Source of the DNA: Dastarcus helophoroides
Lineage: Eukaryota; Arthropoda; Insecta; Coleoptera; Bothrideridae
Length of the DNA stretch: 64,000 bases
Reading direction: 5' to 3'
NCBI GenBank assembly: GCA_028583605.1
Contig: CM053330.1
Span: 26,739,233-26,803,232, forward strand
Below are positions 35,411-47,499 of this stretch, piece after piece. Numbering within the stretch: the stretch's first letter is position 1; each line of letters begins with the position of its first letter. Both the position numbers and the translations under genes were made by a program. The notes under the pieces were generated by a model, which was not told the origin of the DNA, did not search any database, and saw only the letters and a program-made list of their open reading frames with translations.

Positions 35411-36578
35411 CAAGGTGATTTAAAAAGTAGTACCATCAATTCAGGATCGTATTTTAGAGCCCAAAATAAGACGAAAACTCTATATAAACATGTGTCGTAA
35501 AATGCTTCGTTTCCGAGTTACAGGGCGTGGAAGGTTAATTCCTAACTATAGTTGTTAATTAATAGTTGCCATACGTGTACAGATAATTGAATGAAATTTG
35601 GCACAACTCCATACCCTTTAGTGTCGTTTCAAAAAATCTAGTAGCTAATTAACAGAACTTAACCAGTGTCGGGTATATCGAGGGTGACGGTGCTTAAAAT
35701 GTGCCTTATTTATTTTGTGTGCACCTATGTTGCAGTTTCATAACACAAATATAAACTACAAACTCTTTTACATAAAAAAGGTGCTCTTAATAAAACTCGA
35801 TGTTGTCAGCGGTTTTCGTGTAAAATGCATTTTTATATCTCGATGCATTAAAAACACTCGCCCAAATATCTCAGATGTAATACAAAGTTGGATTTAAAAT
35901 GAAAGAAAAGCTATTATAAGTTTATTACCTAAAACGTACTTTGCAAAAAAATATTTTTAACTAATATTTAAATAAAAAAAAAGGTTTGGTAAATATTTAA
36001 TAAACAACAAATTTAGAAACATTAGTTTTTATTGACAGAAATCGCTTAAAGTGGCCACCGGCGACAAGAAAACATTGAAATGTTAATACTTTTTATTTTC
36101 TTTCATTTCAATGCCAACTATGTGTTACATTCCATATTTTTGGGCAAGCGTTCTTAATGCATCGAAATATAAAAATACATTTTACGCGAAAAAGGCCGAC
36201 AATATCTAATTTCGGTAAGAGTATCTTTTTTATGTAAAAATGCTTGTAGCTTATATTTTTGTTAAACAATTGCGACAAACGTGCACACAAAATAAATAAC
36301 GTACGTTTCAAGCACCGCCCCCTCGATATGCCTCTGGTTAGGTTGTGTTAATTAATTGTTTTGAAAGAACACAAAAGGGTGTGGAGTTGTGCCAAATTTC
36401 ATTCAATTGTCTATACATGTTTTGCACCTATTAATTTAAAAAAAACTAGAATAAGGAACTAACCTTCCCCACCCTGTAACTCGGAAATTAAGCGTTTAAC
36501 GAAATATGTTTATATACACTTTTCGTATATGTTGGGCTCTGATCCTGAATTTATGGTACTACATTTAGAGTCACCTTG
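35411..36578. mobile_element. Foldback element, family C
   Basis: The end CAAGGTGATTTAAAAAGTAG (35411) returns inverted at 36559-36578. Inverted arms of about 500 bp include GAATGAAATTTGGCACAACT and GTAAAATGCATTTTTATAT. Because the arms are copies, similar short frames appear on opposite strands (35715-35897 + and 36108-36311 -); they share text such as VKCIFI-RCIKN but lack any known domain and are probably not genes. The flanks are TA-rich, fitting a TA target. Confidence 0.75.
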
Positions 36579-36894
36579 TATAATAAAACAACTAAACAAT
36601 TTATTGGTATACTGTAATTTGGAACTGATTCATTTCGGGTGTAATTGCTGGCGACCTATATCGGTATTCCATACATATTAGAATATTCGATATCTCGATG
36701 TCTCAAACGCATTTTAATACCCCCTAATGACATGTAAACCTACGACAGACCTCTTGAACCTATGAATAATTTCTTCTTAATAGTTGCGTAAGAGCTTCAT
36801 CTAGTAAAAAACTTCACGCCCTCAAAAATATAAGATTTTTAAATATAAATTTTTATGTATATGTCTTTTTAGTTTTGCATGTAGCCTTAACAAA
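36579..36894. other. Intron sequence, unassigned
   Basis: No supportable feature; the mariner terminal repeat may lie here but was not identified. Confidence 0.45.
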
Positions 36895-37904
36895 AAAACA
36901 ATATTTTAGATTTCATAGATTCCAAAGTATTTGCCATCACTGTCGATGCACTTTTGCATTCGCTCAAACCAGTTGTTAAAGTACTTTTCCATTCTTCAAA
37001 GGGTATGTTCGAAATGTTCATTTCGAAAGCATTTTCAGTTGATTGAAACTCTTTTCCACACAATGCACTTTAAATGGCTGAAAATGTAAAAAATGGTTGG
37101 GACTTAGGTCAGGGCTATACGGAGGATGATGAAGCGATTCGATGTTTTCTTGGTCCAATTGTTTGTCGAGCACTGTGGGCACCCGCACTCTCTTGGTGAA
37201 TGAGGATTCGACGATGTGGGTTCATTTTTCGTAGCTAAATGAATTGTAGCCAGCATGTCCGGATTTCAACACAAAGGTTGCCACCATTCTTTTGGACACA
37301 CTGCGGGATCGAATGACTTTGGTTGGTTTCTCCTCATCTTGAAACACTCAAACATTAGAGTGACGTTTATTCCCAGGTTCATAAGAATAAATCCAAGAAT
37401 GTGACAATATTGTACACATTTTTTGAGCGGTCCTTATTAAAACGAGTTAGAGTTCTTCGGCACCAATTGACACGAGTCGCCAATTGCTCTTAGGTCAATA
37501 GATGCGGAATTTATCGAGAAACTAATTTTCTTATGTCTAACGCTTCGTGTAAAATATGTTGAATTGAGGTCTTAAATGCTCGAGAAACTTTCCATCTCGC
37601 GGTAAGTTACATAACGATCATCATTAGCCATCTCACGCACATCATTAAAGTTTTCCTGGGTGACCGTTGATTTTGATGAATCTGGCCTAGGACTATCGCT
37701 GAGATGATTCGTGTGCCCACGTTTGAATTCACAGTACCAGGGAGGAATTGTCGACTGATGTGGAGCTTCATTACCAAAAACAGCAACCAAATCGGCAAAA
37801 CATTCTTGTCGCGGTAAATCTTTTTGAAAGTTATAAAAATTTATGGCTCGGAAATGCTCTCTCTTTAATTCTATGTTTCTAAGCGGCTTACTAACTTTCA
37901 AAAT
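36895..37904 (-). pseudogene. Mariner transposase remnant
   Basis: The - strand starts with an open frame (37572-37901) holding the mariner helix-turn-helix: REHFRAINFYNFQKDLPRQE, VFGNEAPHQSTIPPWYCEFK and LSDSPRPDSSKSTVT. After several stops, pieces of the catalytic domain can be read (FDPAVCPKEWWQPLC; HLATKNEPTSSNPHSP), and the C-terminus FNNWFERMQKCIDSDGKYFG (near 36905-36965) is a mariner hallmark. Length fits a full mariner (about 340 residues) with only small indels. Terminal inverted repeats were not found. It is inactive. Confidence 0.85.
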
Positions 37905-38664
37905 TCACTTTGATCAAACCACTTGAATGTTCATGAAATTTTCAACACGTAAGTTGCGTTTATTTCAGAACTATGGATTTCCTGACTTGCCTTCTCTAAG
38001 TGGTTATATGCAAAATTAAAAAGGTAGCCCTCGTACAAAGTTTAAGCCTACGATATAACAATTTAGAACGTTTTTTAAAATGTCTGGATGTATTTTTTGT
38101 GCGCCGTTGGGTCCACCGAGGCTAGTTTTTTTGCCGAGAGTTACCGAATCTAAATTTTTATTCGGTCTCTATTTTTGTTCTGAGCCTTCAACCTAGTAGA
38201 TGTTGCAGAGTCTAAAAAAATCTAATTAAATTTAGCGTTTAGGTATATCATATCCTACACCAAATTTTAACATCGTCTAATTAGAATGGTCTGTCTTCAG
38301 GGACGGATTAACTCTTATTTCGTAAATACCACGGGATAAGTCGCTGATTCCAGTCGAAATCCGGGGGCGGTGTCTTAATTCAGTTTATCATCCGAGCTGC
38401 CTCTAGTGAAAATAATTAGAAATATTACAAAGTAAGCAAGCTGGCAGTAGACAAACGTCGCAGAATTTCCAGTTTTTGTTAATTACAATTCGTCTCGTTT
38501 GGGTGCTAATTAAAACGCCTTATTTAGCGCACCACAAATACCACTTACTCAAATGAGAGGCATTTGGCGAAAATTGTGCTGCAGCATAATTTATGACGTA
38601 AACGAGTTCGAAGGACTGCAATTACATTTTATATATTTATTTCATTAATTCAAATTTTTTAGTG
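37905..38664. other. Intron sequence, unassigned
   Basis: No gene or repeat partner recognised. Confidence 0.5.
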
Positions 38665-38943
38665 ATTTAATGTTTATTGAGATAAAAAGGCTTGTATATA
38701 CGAATATATACAAGTTTATTACGATGCAATTGAAATCTAATTTCATTAGAATCTAATGAAAACTAGACTGCAATTGCAAAGTTCACGTAGATAAGGCAAA
38801 GCTTGTATCACGGGTTGCATCGCAACATCCATAGATACAAACGTCCTCGGCGTGACTTTACTTTCATCTAGTTTTGACAAATGACCAATTAAATGTTCTG
38901 TAATTAAACAGTTAAACGTGCTTAAAATTGAAAATATGTACAA

Positions 38944-38995
38944 CCGCAACCATAGACTAGTTTCGGCCTTCCTTGGCCTCATCAGCATGGTACGG
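38944..38995 (-). ncRNA. Hammerhead ribozyme motif, family a copy 1
   Basis: The - strand reads ACCATG (stem I), CTGATGA, GGCC-AAGGAA-GGCC (stem II), GAAA, CTAG (stem III palindrome between A and U), C17, TATGGT (stem I, pairs with ACCATG using one G-U). Outside this, CCG and CGG add three more pairs past a bulge. Every conserved core base is present. This is the best hammerhead in the window. Confidence 0.85.
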
Positions 38996-39409
38996 TGGTT
39001 GTATACACTTCCAATTTAAAGCCGTTAGTCAGTCGTATAAGTATCCAAGAGAGCAAACCTCCATTGGGTGACTTGTAACTGACTTTTAACTGTTTATTAC
39101 GCAAACATTTTCGCCACATGCTAATTGAAGCATTACTCTCTGCTGAGATAATAAGCCTTATATATACGAATATATACAAGTTTATTACGATGCAATTGAA
39201 ATCTAATTTCATTAGAATCTAATGAACACTTGACTGCAATTGCAAAGTTCACGTAGATGAGGCAAAGCTTGTATCACGGGTTGCATCGCAACATCCATAG
39301 ATACAAACGTCCTCGGCGTGACTTTACTTTCATCTAGTTTTGACAAATGACTAATTAAATGTTCTGTAATTAAACAGTTAAACGTGCTTAAAATTGAAAA
39401 TATGTAGAA

Positions 39410-39461
39410 CTGCAACCATAGACTAGTTTCGGCCTTCCTTGGCCTCATCAGCATGGTAATG
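39410..39461 (-). ncRNA. Hammerhead ribozyme motif, family a copy 2
   Basis: Same core as copy 1, exactly 466 bp further: ACCATG, CTGATGA, GGCC-AAGGAA-GGCC, GAAA, CTAG, U, C, TATGGT. Stem I and II are complete. The tandem spacing means a transcript through both could release a 466-nt unit. Confidence 0.83.
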
Positions 39462-39614
39462 CTGCAGCAGAGAGTAATGCTTCAATTAGCATGTAGCGAA
39501 AATGTTTGCGTAATAAACAGTTAATAGTCAGTTACAAGTCACCCAATGGAGGTTTGCTCTTTTGGATACTTATACGACCGACTAACGGCTTTAAGTTGGA
39601 AGTGTATGCAACCA

Positions 39615-39666
39615 CCGTACAATGCTGATGAGGCCAAGGAAGGCTGAAACTAGTCTATGGTTGCGG
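39615..39666 (+). ncRNA. Hammerhead ribozyme motif, family a copy 3 (inverted)
   Basis: On the + strand: ACAATG, CTGATGA, GGCC-AAGGAA-GGCT (last pair G-U), GAAA, CTAG, U, C, TATGGT. The core is intact; stem I has one mismatch (A for C). Confidence 0.75.
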
Positions 39667-39748
39667 TTGTACATATTTTCAATTTTAAGCAGGTTTAACT
39701 GTTTAATTACAGAACATTAAATTGGTCATTTGTCAAATTTAATGTTTA

Positions 39749-40089
39749 GTTCTATGTACTTTAACAGCTTGTGCCGGAAGGATATGGTTGTGAAAAATAA
39801 TAAACTCCAGGAATTACTAGAGTTAGAGAGCTCCAGAAACCATCAAAATATAATTTTCACTATTATATATACTTTTAACTATTATATTTTAATTCGGCTC
39901 ATCTATCAAATTAGAAAAAATAGAAAATATCTTTTTTAAAGACCACTGCATTTTCTAAAATCATACAGTGGCTCGAAAATAGATTACCAGGTAGCAGAAT
40001 TATCTTCCCATTATCAGATTCATAAAATTTATGAGAACAAGAGTGGCTTTTGTAACCCTCTAAATGTGAAACAAAAAAACTTCTCAAAA
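39749..40089. other. Intron sequence, unassigned
   Basis: No supportable feature. Confidence 0.5.
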
Positions 40090-41530
40090 TTCTTTTAATA
40101 AATTTAAATTTTTTCGTATGCTAAAAAATAGAAAAAAAACCTATAAACGAATTCCTACAGACAAAAATCATATTTCTGGAGAAATGGGAAGAATATTTTA
40201 AACAACTATAGCACTCAGAAAAGAAAAAAAATAAGGAAGACACCAATGACACCAACAATCCAAAATCCACCGTTTACAATTAAAAAATTAACGCAGGTAG
40301 TAAAAAAGCTGAAAAGGCGAGGACCAGAATTGACGAAACAGCTAACGTGCCTATTCAGCATAATAATGGGAACATTAATGATACCTAACGAATGTCACAA
40401 CAGTATCACTATTCCCATATTTAAAAAGGGTCAAAACATGAACCCAGAGAATTACAGGGAAAACTGCTTTTTATCAACAACAATGAAATTGCTTACCAGC
40501 ATAATAAAGAACAGACGAAGATTGAAGGTTTCATAGAACTAATTGTAAGAGATGAACAGCAGGGATTCAGAAGAAACAGGTCTACCATGGACGCTATCTT
40601 CATTATCCAACAAATCAAAAAAAAGCGACCGAATTTAACAAACCCGCATACGTCAGCTTTATCGACTTAACAAAAGCATTGGATAAAGTGCAATTGGATG
40701 ACGTAATTAAAATATTAAAGTAACACCAGACACCAGCAGAAATCATTAGATAATACAGCAGCTAACAAGAACAACATAACAAAGATACGAATAGATAACA
40801 AAACCTCTTCAAAAATATTAATTCTGGGAGGCATCAGACAAGGCGACAGTTTTAAGCCCTTTCCTTTTCAACCCAACAACAAAATGCATAACCTTCGCTA
40901 AAGAACCAATCAAATGTAAACTAGTAATTCAAGACAAACCTATAGAACCGGTAATGCAATTCAAATACCTAGCAGTAAACATATCCAACCACCAGAACCT
41001 AGGAAAGGACTTAACAAATCAAATTAATAAAGCCACACTGACTGTCTACGTGACGGTATATGGAAAAGCAAACATATGCGGATGGAAAGCAAAATCTGCA
41101 TTTACAAAACATGTGTAAGATCAGTACTAATCTATGATATAGAAGCCAGAGCGGACACCAGAAATACCCAGAATATGATGCTATCGTCCGAAATAAAGAT
41201 CGTGTGAATAATAGCAGGCAAAACTCTCCGGGATCGAGTAAGAAACGATGACATAAGAAGAACATGTGTAATCCAAGACACGGAAAGATGAGAAAGACGC
41301 AGAAAAACTCTGGAACGAACACGTAAAAAGAATGGACCCAAGCAGAATAGTCCGCATTGCACTGGAAGGAAAACCGGAAGGACAGCGCCCCTCTGGAAGA
41401 CCACCTAAAATATGGCGAGACAGCTGGGACTCGATATCTCAAGAATAACCGTAGAATACGGTTAAAGAACAGATCAGCAAGATCTCCTAGAAGAAATAGA
41501 AGAAAAAGAAGAAGTATTTTTCTCATTGTT
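40090..41530 (+). pseudogene. RTE-like LINE reverse transcriptase remnant
   Basis: Across several frames the + strand gives VVKKLKRRGPELTKQLTCLF, IPIFKKGQNMNPENYRE, EQQGFRRNRSTMDAIFIIQQ (the QxGFRxxRST block), ILGGIRQGDSFKPF (block with RQGDS), and a C-terminus with WNEHVKRMDPSRIVRIALEG and RPSGRPPKIWRDSWD, typical of RTE-type LINEs from insects. The catalytic [FY]ADD box is not visible. Many stops and frameshifts; dead. The long frame on the opposite strand (41011-41526) is a shadow of this C-terminus. Confidence 0.8.
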
Positions 41531-41579
41531 CTCCCCGAAATTTAAATTTTAACACCTTGACGACGTGCCGCACTATTTT

Positions 41580-43403
41580 ATGTTTTGTTTTAACGTGCGA
41601 CATTTTCAGGCTGTGAGAAATCCATTTTTTCTTCAAATTTTCGATATTTTTTTTAATTTAGACTTTGTTTAAATGACTGATTTATAAAATGATTTTCTCT
41701 AATAGTGGATATTTATTTATTTAGTATTTTGACCTTTTTCTTTTGAAAATTTCGACAGACTGCGATCCTCAAACCTTTTTAAGACTGTTACCCTTTTTAA
41801 AAATTTTGATTGACTGAATACCTCAATCTTTTTAAAAATGTTGACTTTATAAAAAATCTAACTTTTTTTTGAAGAATTCCGTTTTCTTGAAAATTTCGTA
41901 TTAAAAAAAAGATTTTTAGAAAATTTTCACCCGTTTATAATTTTTTATGCAAAATTTCTCAATATTTTTTTAATACTTCGACATTTAAAAAGCTTCAAAA
42001 TTTAATCCTTGAATATTTTTATTTTTTTCAACATTTTTGTATTTTCCAAATTTTACTTATTTTGGGAATTTCTATACTTATTGCAAAATTTCAACCTTTC
42101 TGCAAATTTTTGACTTTTTTGAAAATTTTCACCTTTTTCAAAATATGCTTAGGGTTTTTTTTGAAATTTTTATTTTATTTTGAAAATTTTGACTTTTTCT
42201 TAAAGTTTCGAACGTTTTGTAACTTTTGAAAACTTTTTAAATTTTTTTATGAAAGTAGTGACTCATTTCAAAAGATGGACTTTTTTAAAATAATTCTACC
42301 TTTTCCAGGCATTGGTTTTATTTTTTTAAAAGAATTTCGACCTTCTGAAAATTTCTACATTTCAAAATTTCTATTAGTCCTAAAGTTTATTTTTTTTTGT
42401 AAAAATTTCGATTGTACGTAAATTTTCGCCTTTTCATCGAAATTCTGATCTTTGATTGTTGATTGATTTGTTTAAAAAATTCGACATTTGAAACATTTCG
42501 TCATTTTCTCAAAATTTTGACTTCGGATTTTGTAATTATTTTCGAAATTTTAACTTTTTTGTAAATTTAATTTTAAAAAGAGCCACATCATTTAAAAATT
42601 TAGACTGAAAATTTTGATTTTTTGTTACATTTCGGTCCTCTTGAAAATTACATTTTGCAAATTTTTGATTAAAAAAAAATTCTACTTGTTTTAATTTCAA
42701 GTTTTTTTTTTGGAAATATCATATTTTTTTTTAATTTTGACTCTTTCCGAATTTTAAAGTTTCTCGAATTTCAATTTTTTCAAAAATGTTTTTTGAAAAT
42801 TTTGGCATCACAAAATATCTGTAAATTTATTTTCAAATTTTCCACTTTATTCAAAATTTCTACTTTTTTTTCTACTTTTAATTTATTTATGAAATTTCGA
42901 TTTTTTTAAAGGGGTGATTCCACTTCTTTTCGAACTTTTGACTTTCTTTAAAAAGAAGATTTAATTTCTTGAAAATTTCAAATTTTGATAATTTTCTTAA
43001 AATTGCTGGTTTAAACGCACAGAAACTGTAAATTAAAAATTTAAACTTGAAGTTTTGATAAGAATTAAATTTTTGGAGTCACATTGAAAAAGGTAGAATT
43101 TTACGTTTAAGCTTATATTTTGAAATTTACATCGACAATTTTATTTTAAATGGAAATTTTGAGAGAAATGATGAAAAATTCTTTAAAGAAACCTAGTTTT
43201 AACTTCTTAAATAAATTTTTGTATTGGAAAAAATAAAAATAAAAGGCAAATTTTAAATTTAAAAAGTCAAAATACAAGAAGAACCAACATTTTTGGTTAA
43301 ATATATAAAATTGGAAGTTTAAATTGGGATTTCATTGAAACCATTTTTTTACCATTTCACGTTTCCTGACAAAAGTTTGTACCTTATTTTCAAAATTTCG
43401 GCT
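41580..43403. repeat. Degenerate T-rich low-complexity tract
   Basis: TTTTGAAAATTTCGACTTT-type words for about 1.4 kb, becoming A-rich after about 43000. No coding signal. Confidence 0.65.
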
Positions 43404-43704
43404 TTAAGCTATAATCCAAAGAAGGTTTCATCCCTTTACCACATCGGCAATTAAATAAATAATTACGCGATACGTATTTCGCCAGCAGAACTGGGATTTT
43501 CAAGCGTACTCCATCTGCAGATGACGTCACTGCATATTTTGCTAATATTTTTAGATTAGGGTGCCTGAAAATGCCAGTTCTGCTGGCGAAATTACGTATC
43601 GCGTAATTATTTATTTAATTGCCGATGTGGTAAATGGGTGAAACCTTCTTTGGACTTAATCACAAGCCACAGTGTTTAGTTCAGTGCTTTACTTAAGCTA
43701 TAAT
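43404..43704. mobile_element. Hammerhead-derived palindromic insertion, family e
   Basis: Flanked by an exact 12-bp duplication, TTAAGCTATAAT (43404-43415 and 43693-43704). Two inverted arms of about 90 bp (43416-43505 and 43562-43654) differ at few positions and surround a 56-bp spacer; about 38 unique bases follow the second arm. Each arm holds a decayed hammerhead: in the second arm (+) CTGAAAA, T, GCCAG-TTCTG-CTGGC, GAAA, then T-TACGTA and C; in the first (- strand) the box is TTGAAAA but the stem III palindrome TACGTA, C17 and a 5-bp stem I (TACGC with GCGTA) are kept. Confidence 0.75.
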
Positions 43705-44169
43705 AGTAAAAACATTCTACATTTGTTCTTGAAATTTTGACTTTGAAATTTAAAATAGCAAGATTTTAACCGAAAATTTGAGAAAAACCTCTCTATTTTA
43801 ACGTTCACCTTTTAGAAAAATCTAAAAAATTAAATGTATTCGAAAAAGTTTTAGAAAAATGTCGAAATTTTAAGAGAAATTCAACATTTTTTTAAGCTTA
43901 ATCCAAAAGGTAATCCAATTATGCTTTTAAAGCACTGCGAGTAGGATGCGGAAACAAGGATAGATGGGGATGAACCACCTTCTTAAACAAGGATAGGTTG
44001 TAATTTTTGGAGAAAATTTGTGTGTGCACTATGGATTGTATATCTAATTCTAAGCCCTGTATATCTAATCAACGGTATGCGTGTAAACTAATGCAATTGA
44101 ACATTGGCGACAATTTCGTAATGGGCCATTTTCAGACCACGTATTCTCTAAAAGTACCTTTTGTTGCAG
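43705..44169 (+). other. End of BBS4 intron
   Basis: A-rich degenerate sequence to about 43920, then plain sequence up to the acceptor of exon d. The open frame at 44007-44189 runs into the exon in the wrong phase and is not a gene. Confidence 0.6.
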
Positions 44170-44323
44170 CTCTTGTCCCGATAGTGTGACGATGCTTAGC
44201 GAATCGGGACTTCTCTATCTAAAAATGGGTCAGAGTCAGCTGGCATTTGAAAGGCTAAGCTCAGCTCTCGCTCTGGATCCAACAAATTATAAATCACTCT
44301 TGGGCATTGGATGCATCACACAG
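44170..44323 (+). CDS. BBS4: BBS4 exon d (TPR)
   Basis: The acceptor is TTTGTTGCAG ending at 44169 and the donor GTACAT at 44324. The exon reads SCPDSVTMLSESGLLYLKMG, then AFERLSSALALDPTNYKSLL and GIGCITQ. The ALxxDPTNYK block is strongly BBS4-like. It ends in phase 0. Confidence 0.92.
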
Positions 44324-44563
44324 GTACATTGCTCTTAGTCATAACTTGAATTTTTTAAAGCGACTCACGTGTTTTGGGGTTTGTCGTGTCAATTTATATG
44401 TTAAATAGTAAACCCTGCATTTTATACGACCTTTCTTTGCATTTTACGGGAAATGCTTCCGGTACTTGAATTGCTTTAAAAAAAGTCACAACCAGTAGAC
44501 GACTTTATTGAGTTAATCTTGAAGTTTACAGATTTGTGGAAGCTTAAGAGCTTGGAGGTTATA

Positions 44564-45762
44564 CAGAGTGAGTTATAAAGAATAAGCCAACGTTAAACTG
44601 GAAATACTAGACATAAAAATATTATGATTGATCTCGACATGCCTTATACCAATGTGGCTGGTTTACGAGATACAGGTCGTTCAAAATTTAAATTTTTTTC
44701 TGAAATTTCTCAATAACTTAAAGAGTTTTGATGCTATAAATCTAAAAATTAAAAGTTTTATGTTTTTTGATGTAAGGATTACGAATTTTCAGCTTATTAC
44801 GACCTTCCTCCTAGAGGACTCTAGATTCGCTATATTATTTATGTAAATTAATACATATTTTTTTGTCTATTGAGTTACGCTCAAAACAAATAAAGAATAT
44901 AAAAAAATGATCAGTTCAACAAAGAAAAGGTACTCTTGTTTGAGTATTCTAAAACTATCGGTTTTTAAGATATTTGCATTTAATAGTTTTGATGTATTTT
45001 TTTACGATTTTTTAAGGCGCAGATATAATATTTTTTCAAATTTGAAGAATTTATTTTTTCAAAAAGAATTAGATTATCTTCAGGAGTTGCGGTAAATAAT
45101 CCAAGAAGACGCAAATACATTTAAAAATAATAGGGAAATTTTGATTTTGACATTTAAGAAAGTGAAATTTAAAATTTGTTGAAGCAGGTGGTAGACACTT
45201 TCGACATTCGATTTAAAGTTTGTTATTGTCTCTGATACCATAAATTTTAATTGTTATTTACTGTGGCTTTGATTCCTTCTCCGTATCTTTACATATTTAA
45301 AAAATAAAAAAAAACATAATAAATTAAATTGAACCTTTTAAATGCAAATAACTCAAAAACCGATAGCTTTAGGCGTCCCAAACAAGAGTACCTTTTCTTT
45401 GTAGAATTGATCGTTCTTTTATAATATTCACCTGTTTTAAGCATAATTCAGCAGATAGATAAAAGAATATGTTTTAATTTACGTAAATAATAATGTGAAA
45501 CTAGCGCCCTCTAGGGTTGTAGTCAAAATAAACCTAAGATTTGCAATTCTCACACTAAAAAATATAAAATTCCTAAATATTAAATTTATACCATCAAAAA
45601 CTTTCTCAGTTATTGAGAAATTTCAGAATAAAATTTGAACTTTGAAGACCCTGTATCTCCTAAAGCAGCGACATTAGTATAAGGTATGTTGAGCTCAATC
45701 GTAATATTTTGGTGTGTAGTATCTTCAGTTTAGCATTGGTCCATTTTTTCTGACTCACTCTG
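44564..45762. mobile_element. Foldback element, family D
   Basis: CAGAGTGAGT at 44564 is inverted at 45753-45762, with TA on both outer sides (44562-44563, 45763-45764). The inverted arms extend for roughly 550 bp each (for example GAAATTTCTCAATAACT and AGGTACTCTTGTTTG return inverted). No coding region; the frames at 44628-45095 are arm sequence. It is a TA-type MITE of unusual length. Confidence 0.75.
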
Positions 45763-45764
45763 TA

Positions 45765-47392
45765 TATGTGCTTGGCTCAAGTTTTAGAGCCGCTGACCAA
45801 TTCATTCATTTGTCCTTAAGATGAACCTTTACGAAGTGTTATAGAAAATAGAATAAATATCATTATTTGAACAGTGAAGTTATAATAACTTTCAAGGGGA
45901 ATGGAAAACCGGCCATGACAAGCTGACGTTATAAAAACCAGATACTATATTTTTCGTAATTAAACTTTTTTTATTACAATAATAATCGCACAATATATAG
46001 TTAATATATATAAAACACTTTTAATACATTTAATGTTTACTGTTTATTACAAAAACAGTAAGTGTTACTAATTTGTGATAGGTAAGTATTAATAGATGCA
46101 TAATACTCAATGACAGGCATTATAACCGATAAAATCGATCCAAAATTACGTCAATGTAAGCGACATGATCACAACAAGCAAAACATAGGGTTATCAAAAT
46201 CAGACTAAATGTCATATAACTTTATATGAAACCAAATGTTTTACTATGGTTGCGTCATACAGAACCTTGGTCATTATTATGTAACTGTGAACCTATAAGT
46301 CCATATTGCATATTGAATCAAATCATCTTATCGGTGAACTTAATATTGGAAGCTTTCTATTAAGATCTGTAGAAAGATATTCATTGTCCTCACGATCCTA
46401 ATCCAGGTTCTGGTAGAAGTTGGAGGAGTTTAAACCTAATTTCGAACTAATTTCGCTCAAATCGTCTACTGTCTGACCTTCTTGGCTGCGCTACAAATTT
46501 GTTATCTGGTGAAGATAGCGTCGTTTTACATTTCATCTAATGAAATGGTCGACCCGATAAAGGACAATAGAATGCCATCACTACAGATCCTCTTAACGAT
46601 TTGCAATAATAGCAAATCTGTGACACGTCAAGGCATGTTGATTGACAGTAACTGTTTATAAATTTTCGTTGCCTAAAAATAGTCAACATACAGTGTGAGA
46701 TAGAGTACAGGACAGGGGTTTCTTTTTTATTTGTGGATTTACGAGAAAAATTCATTCCTTATAAAAACTCCTGCTTGTTCTGAAATCACTAAAAATGACA
46801 TTATTTACTTTAATTTTTATACAACGAGGTCAATTATTTGAAAATTTTGGAAGATGATCTGAAGTAAACTGATGTTATTTTTAGTAGTATCGAAAAATAT
46901 TATTGAAAAATATGGTTTAGAACTACAAAAAAACCTACATTTAAAATTTTAACTTATTTTTAGAATTTTTTGTAAATAGAATAGATCTGCAATAATAGGA
47001 GGACTGCAATAACGCAGCCCTCTAAACGAGTGCATTGGTGCACTCCGAGTCTCTTCTACTTGCTGGGGTTATTCCATACTTTCTTCTACAGATCGCTAGG
47101 TGGCTCTATACCTAGAAATTTGTGGTTATTTACGAAAACCCACAAAGAATGATTTGAAACATTGAAATAAAATTCATTTTTAATTAAACTTGACAGTGAA
47201 AGTAAAAACGTAAGGTAATTCCTTATTATTGACAAATCAACAATAATATTTTTTTCGATAGGTATCATAACCAAGATGATTTTTTTCAATTTCTATCACA
47301 GTTATCCATTTTTATTCTCCCCAGACAGCCGAGAAGATTCAGATTCAAATTACCTTTAGGAATATTTGTGTTTTTTTAGTGTATACCTTCAA
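45765..47392. other. Intron sequence, unassigned
   Basis: 1.6 kb with no gene or clear repeat partner. Balanced stretches (46150-46760, 46980-47110) may be old element DNA, but I cannot name it. Confidence 0.4.
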
Positions 47393-47492
47393 ATGGGGCA
47401 TTTGTTAGGTTGAAGTTGGGTGTACTAAACTGATAAAATCTAATAAGATCAGGGTTTTCAAACCTTGAATTTAATAGATATTCAACCTTACC
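47393..47492 (+). repeat. Decayed fragment of hammerhead family c
   Basis: The segment GGGGCATTTGTTAG ... CTGATAAAATCTAATAAGAT ... ATTTAATAGATATTCAACCTT parallels, word by word, 55859-55980 and 56238-56345 of family c. The ribozyme core is destroyed (CTGATAA, no GAAA). Confidence 0.6.
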
Positions 47493-47499
47493 GAATAAA

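Larger units (their letters stand above)
38665..39748 (-). mobile_element. Hammerhead-type insertion, family a (tandem dimer plus inverted arm)
   Basis: Flanked by an exact 12-bp duplication, ATTTAATGTTTA (38665-38676 and 39737-39748). Inside, a 466-bp unit occurs twice in tandem (for example GACTAGTTTCGGCCTTCCTT at 38955 and 39421). The second unit is followed at about 39460 by an inverted copy of roughly 38872-39143, ending at the right duplication. Each of the three unit copies carries a hammerhead motif: two on the - strand and, in the inverted arm, one on the + strand. The short frames at 38746-39454 (-) are repeat-derived and identical in text because the unit is duplicated. No reverse transcriptase is present. 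Confidence 0.85.

Noticed and set aside
35715..36311. Conserved pair of small proteins on opposite strands
   Set aside because: They come from the inverted arms of foldback element C.
38746..39454. Two nearly identical 80-residue proteins on the - strand
   Set aside because: They are the two tandem copies of the ribozyme-bearing 466-bp unit, without a recognisable domain.
41011..41526. 171-residue open frame on the - strand
   Set aside because: It is antisense to the RTE-like C-terminal region, whose text is convincing on the + strand.
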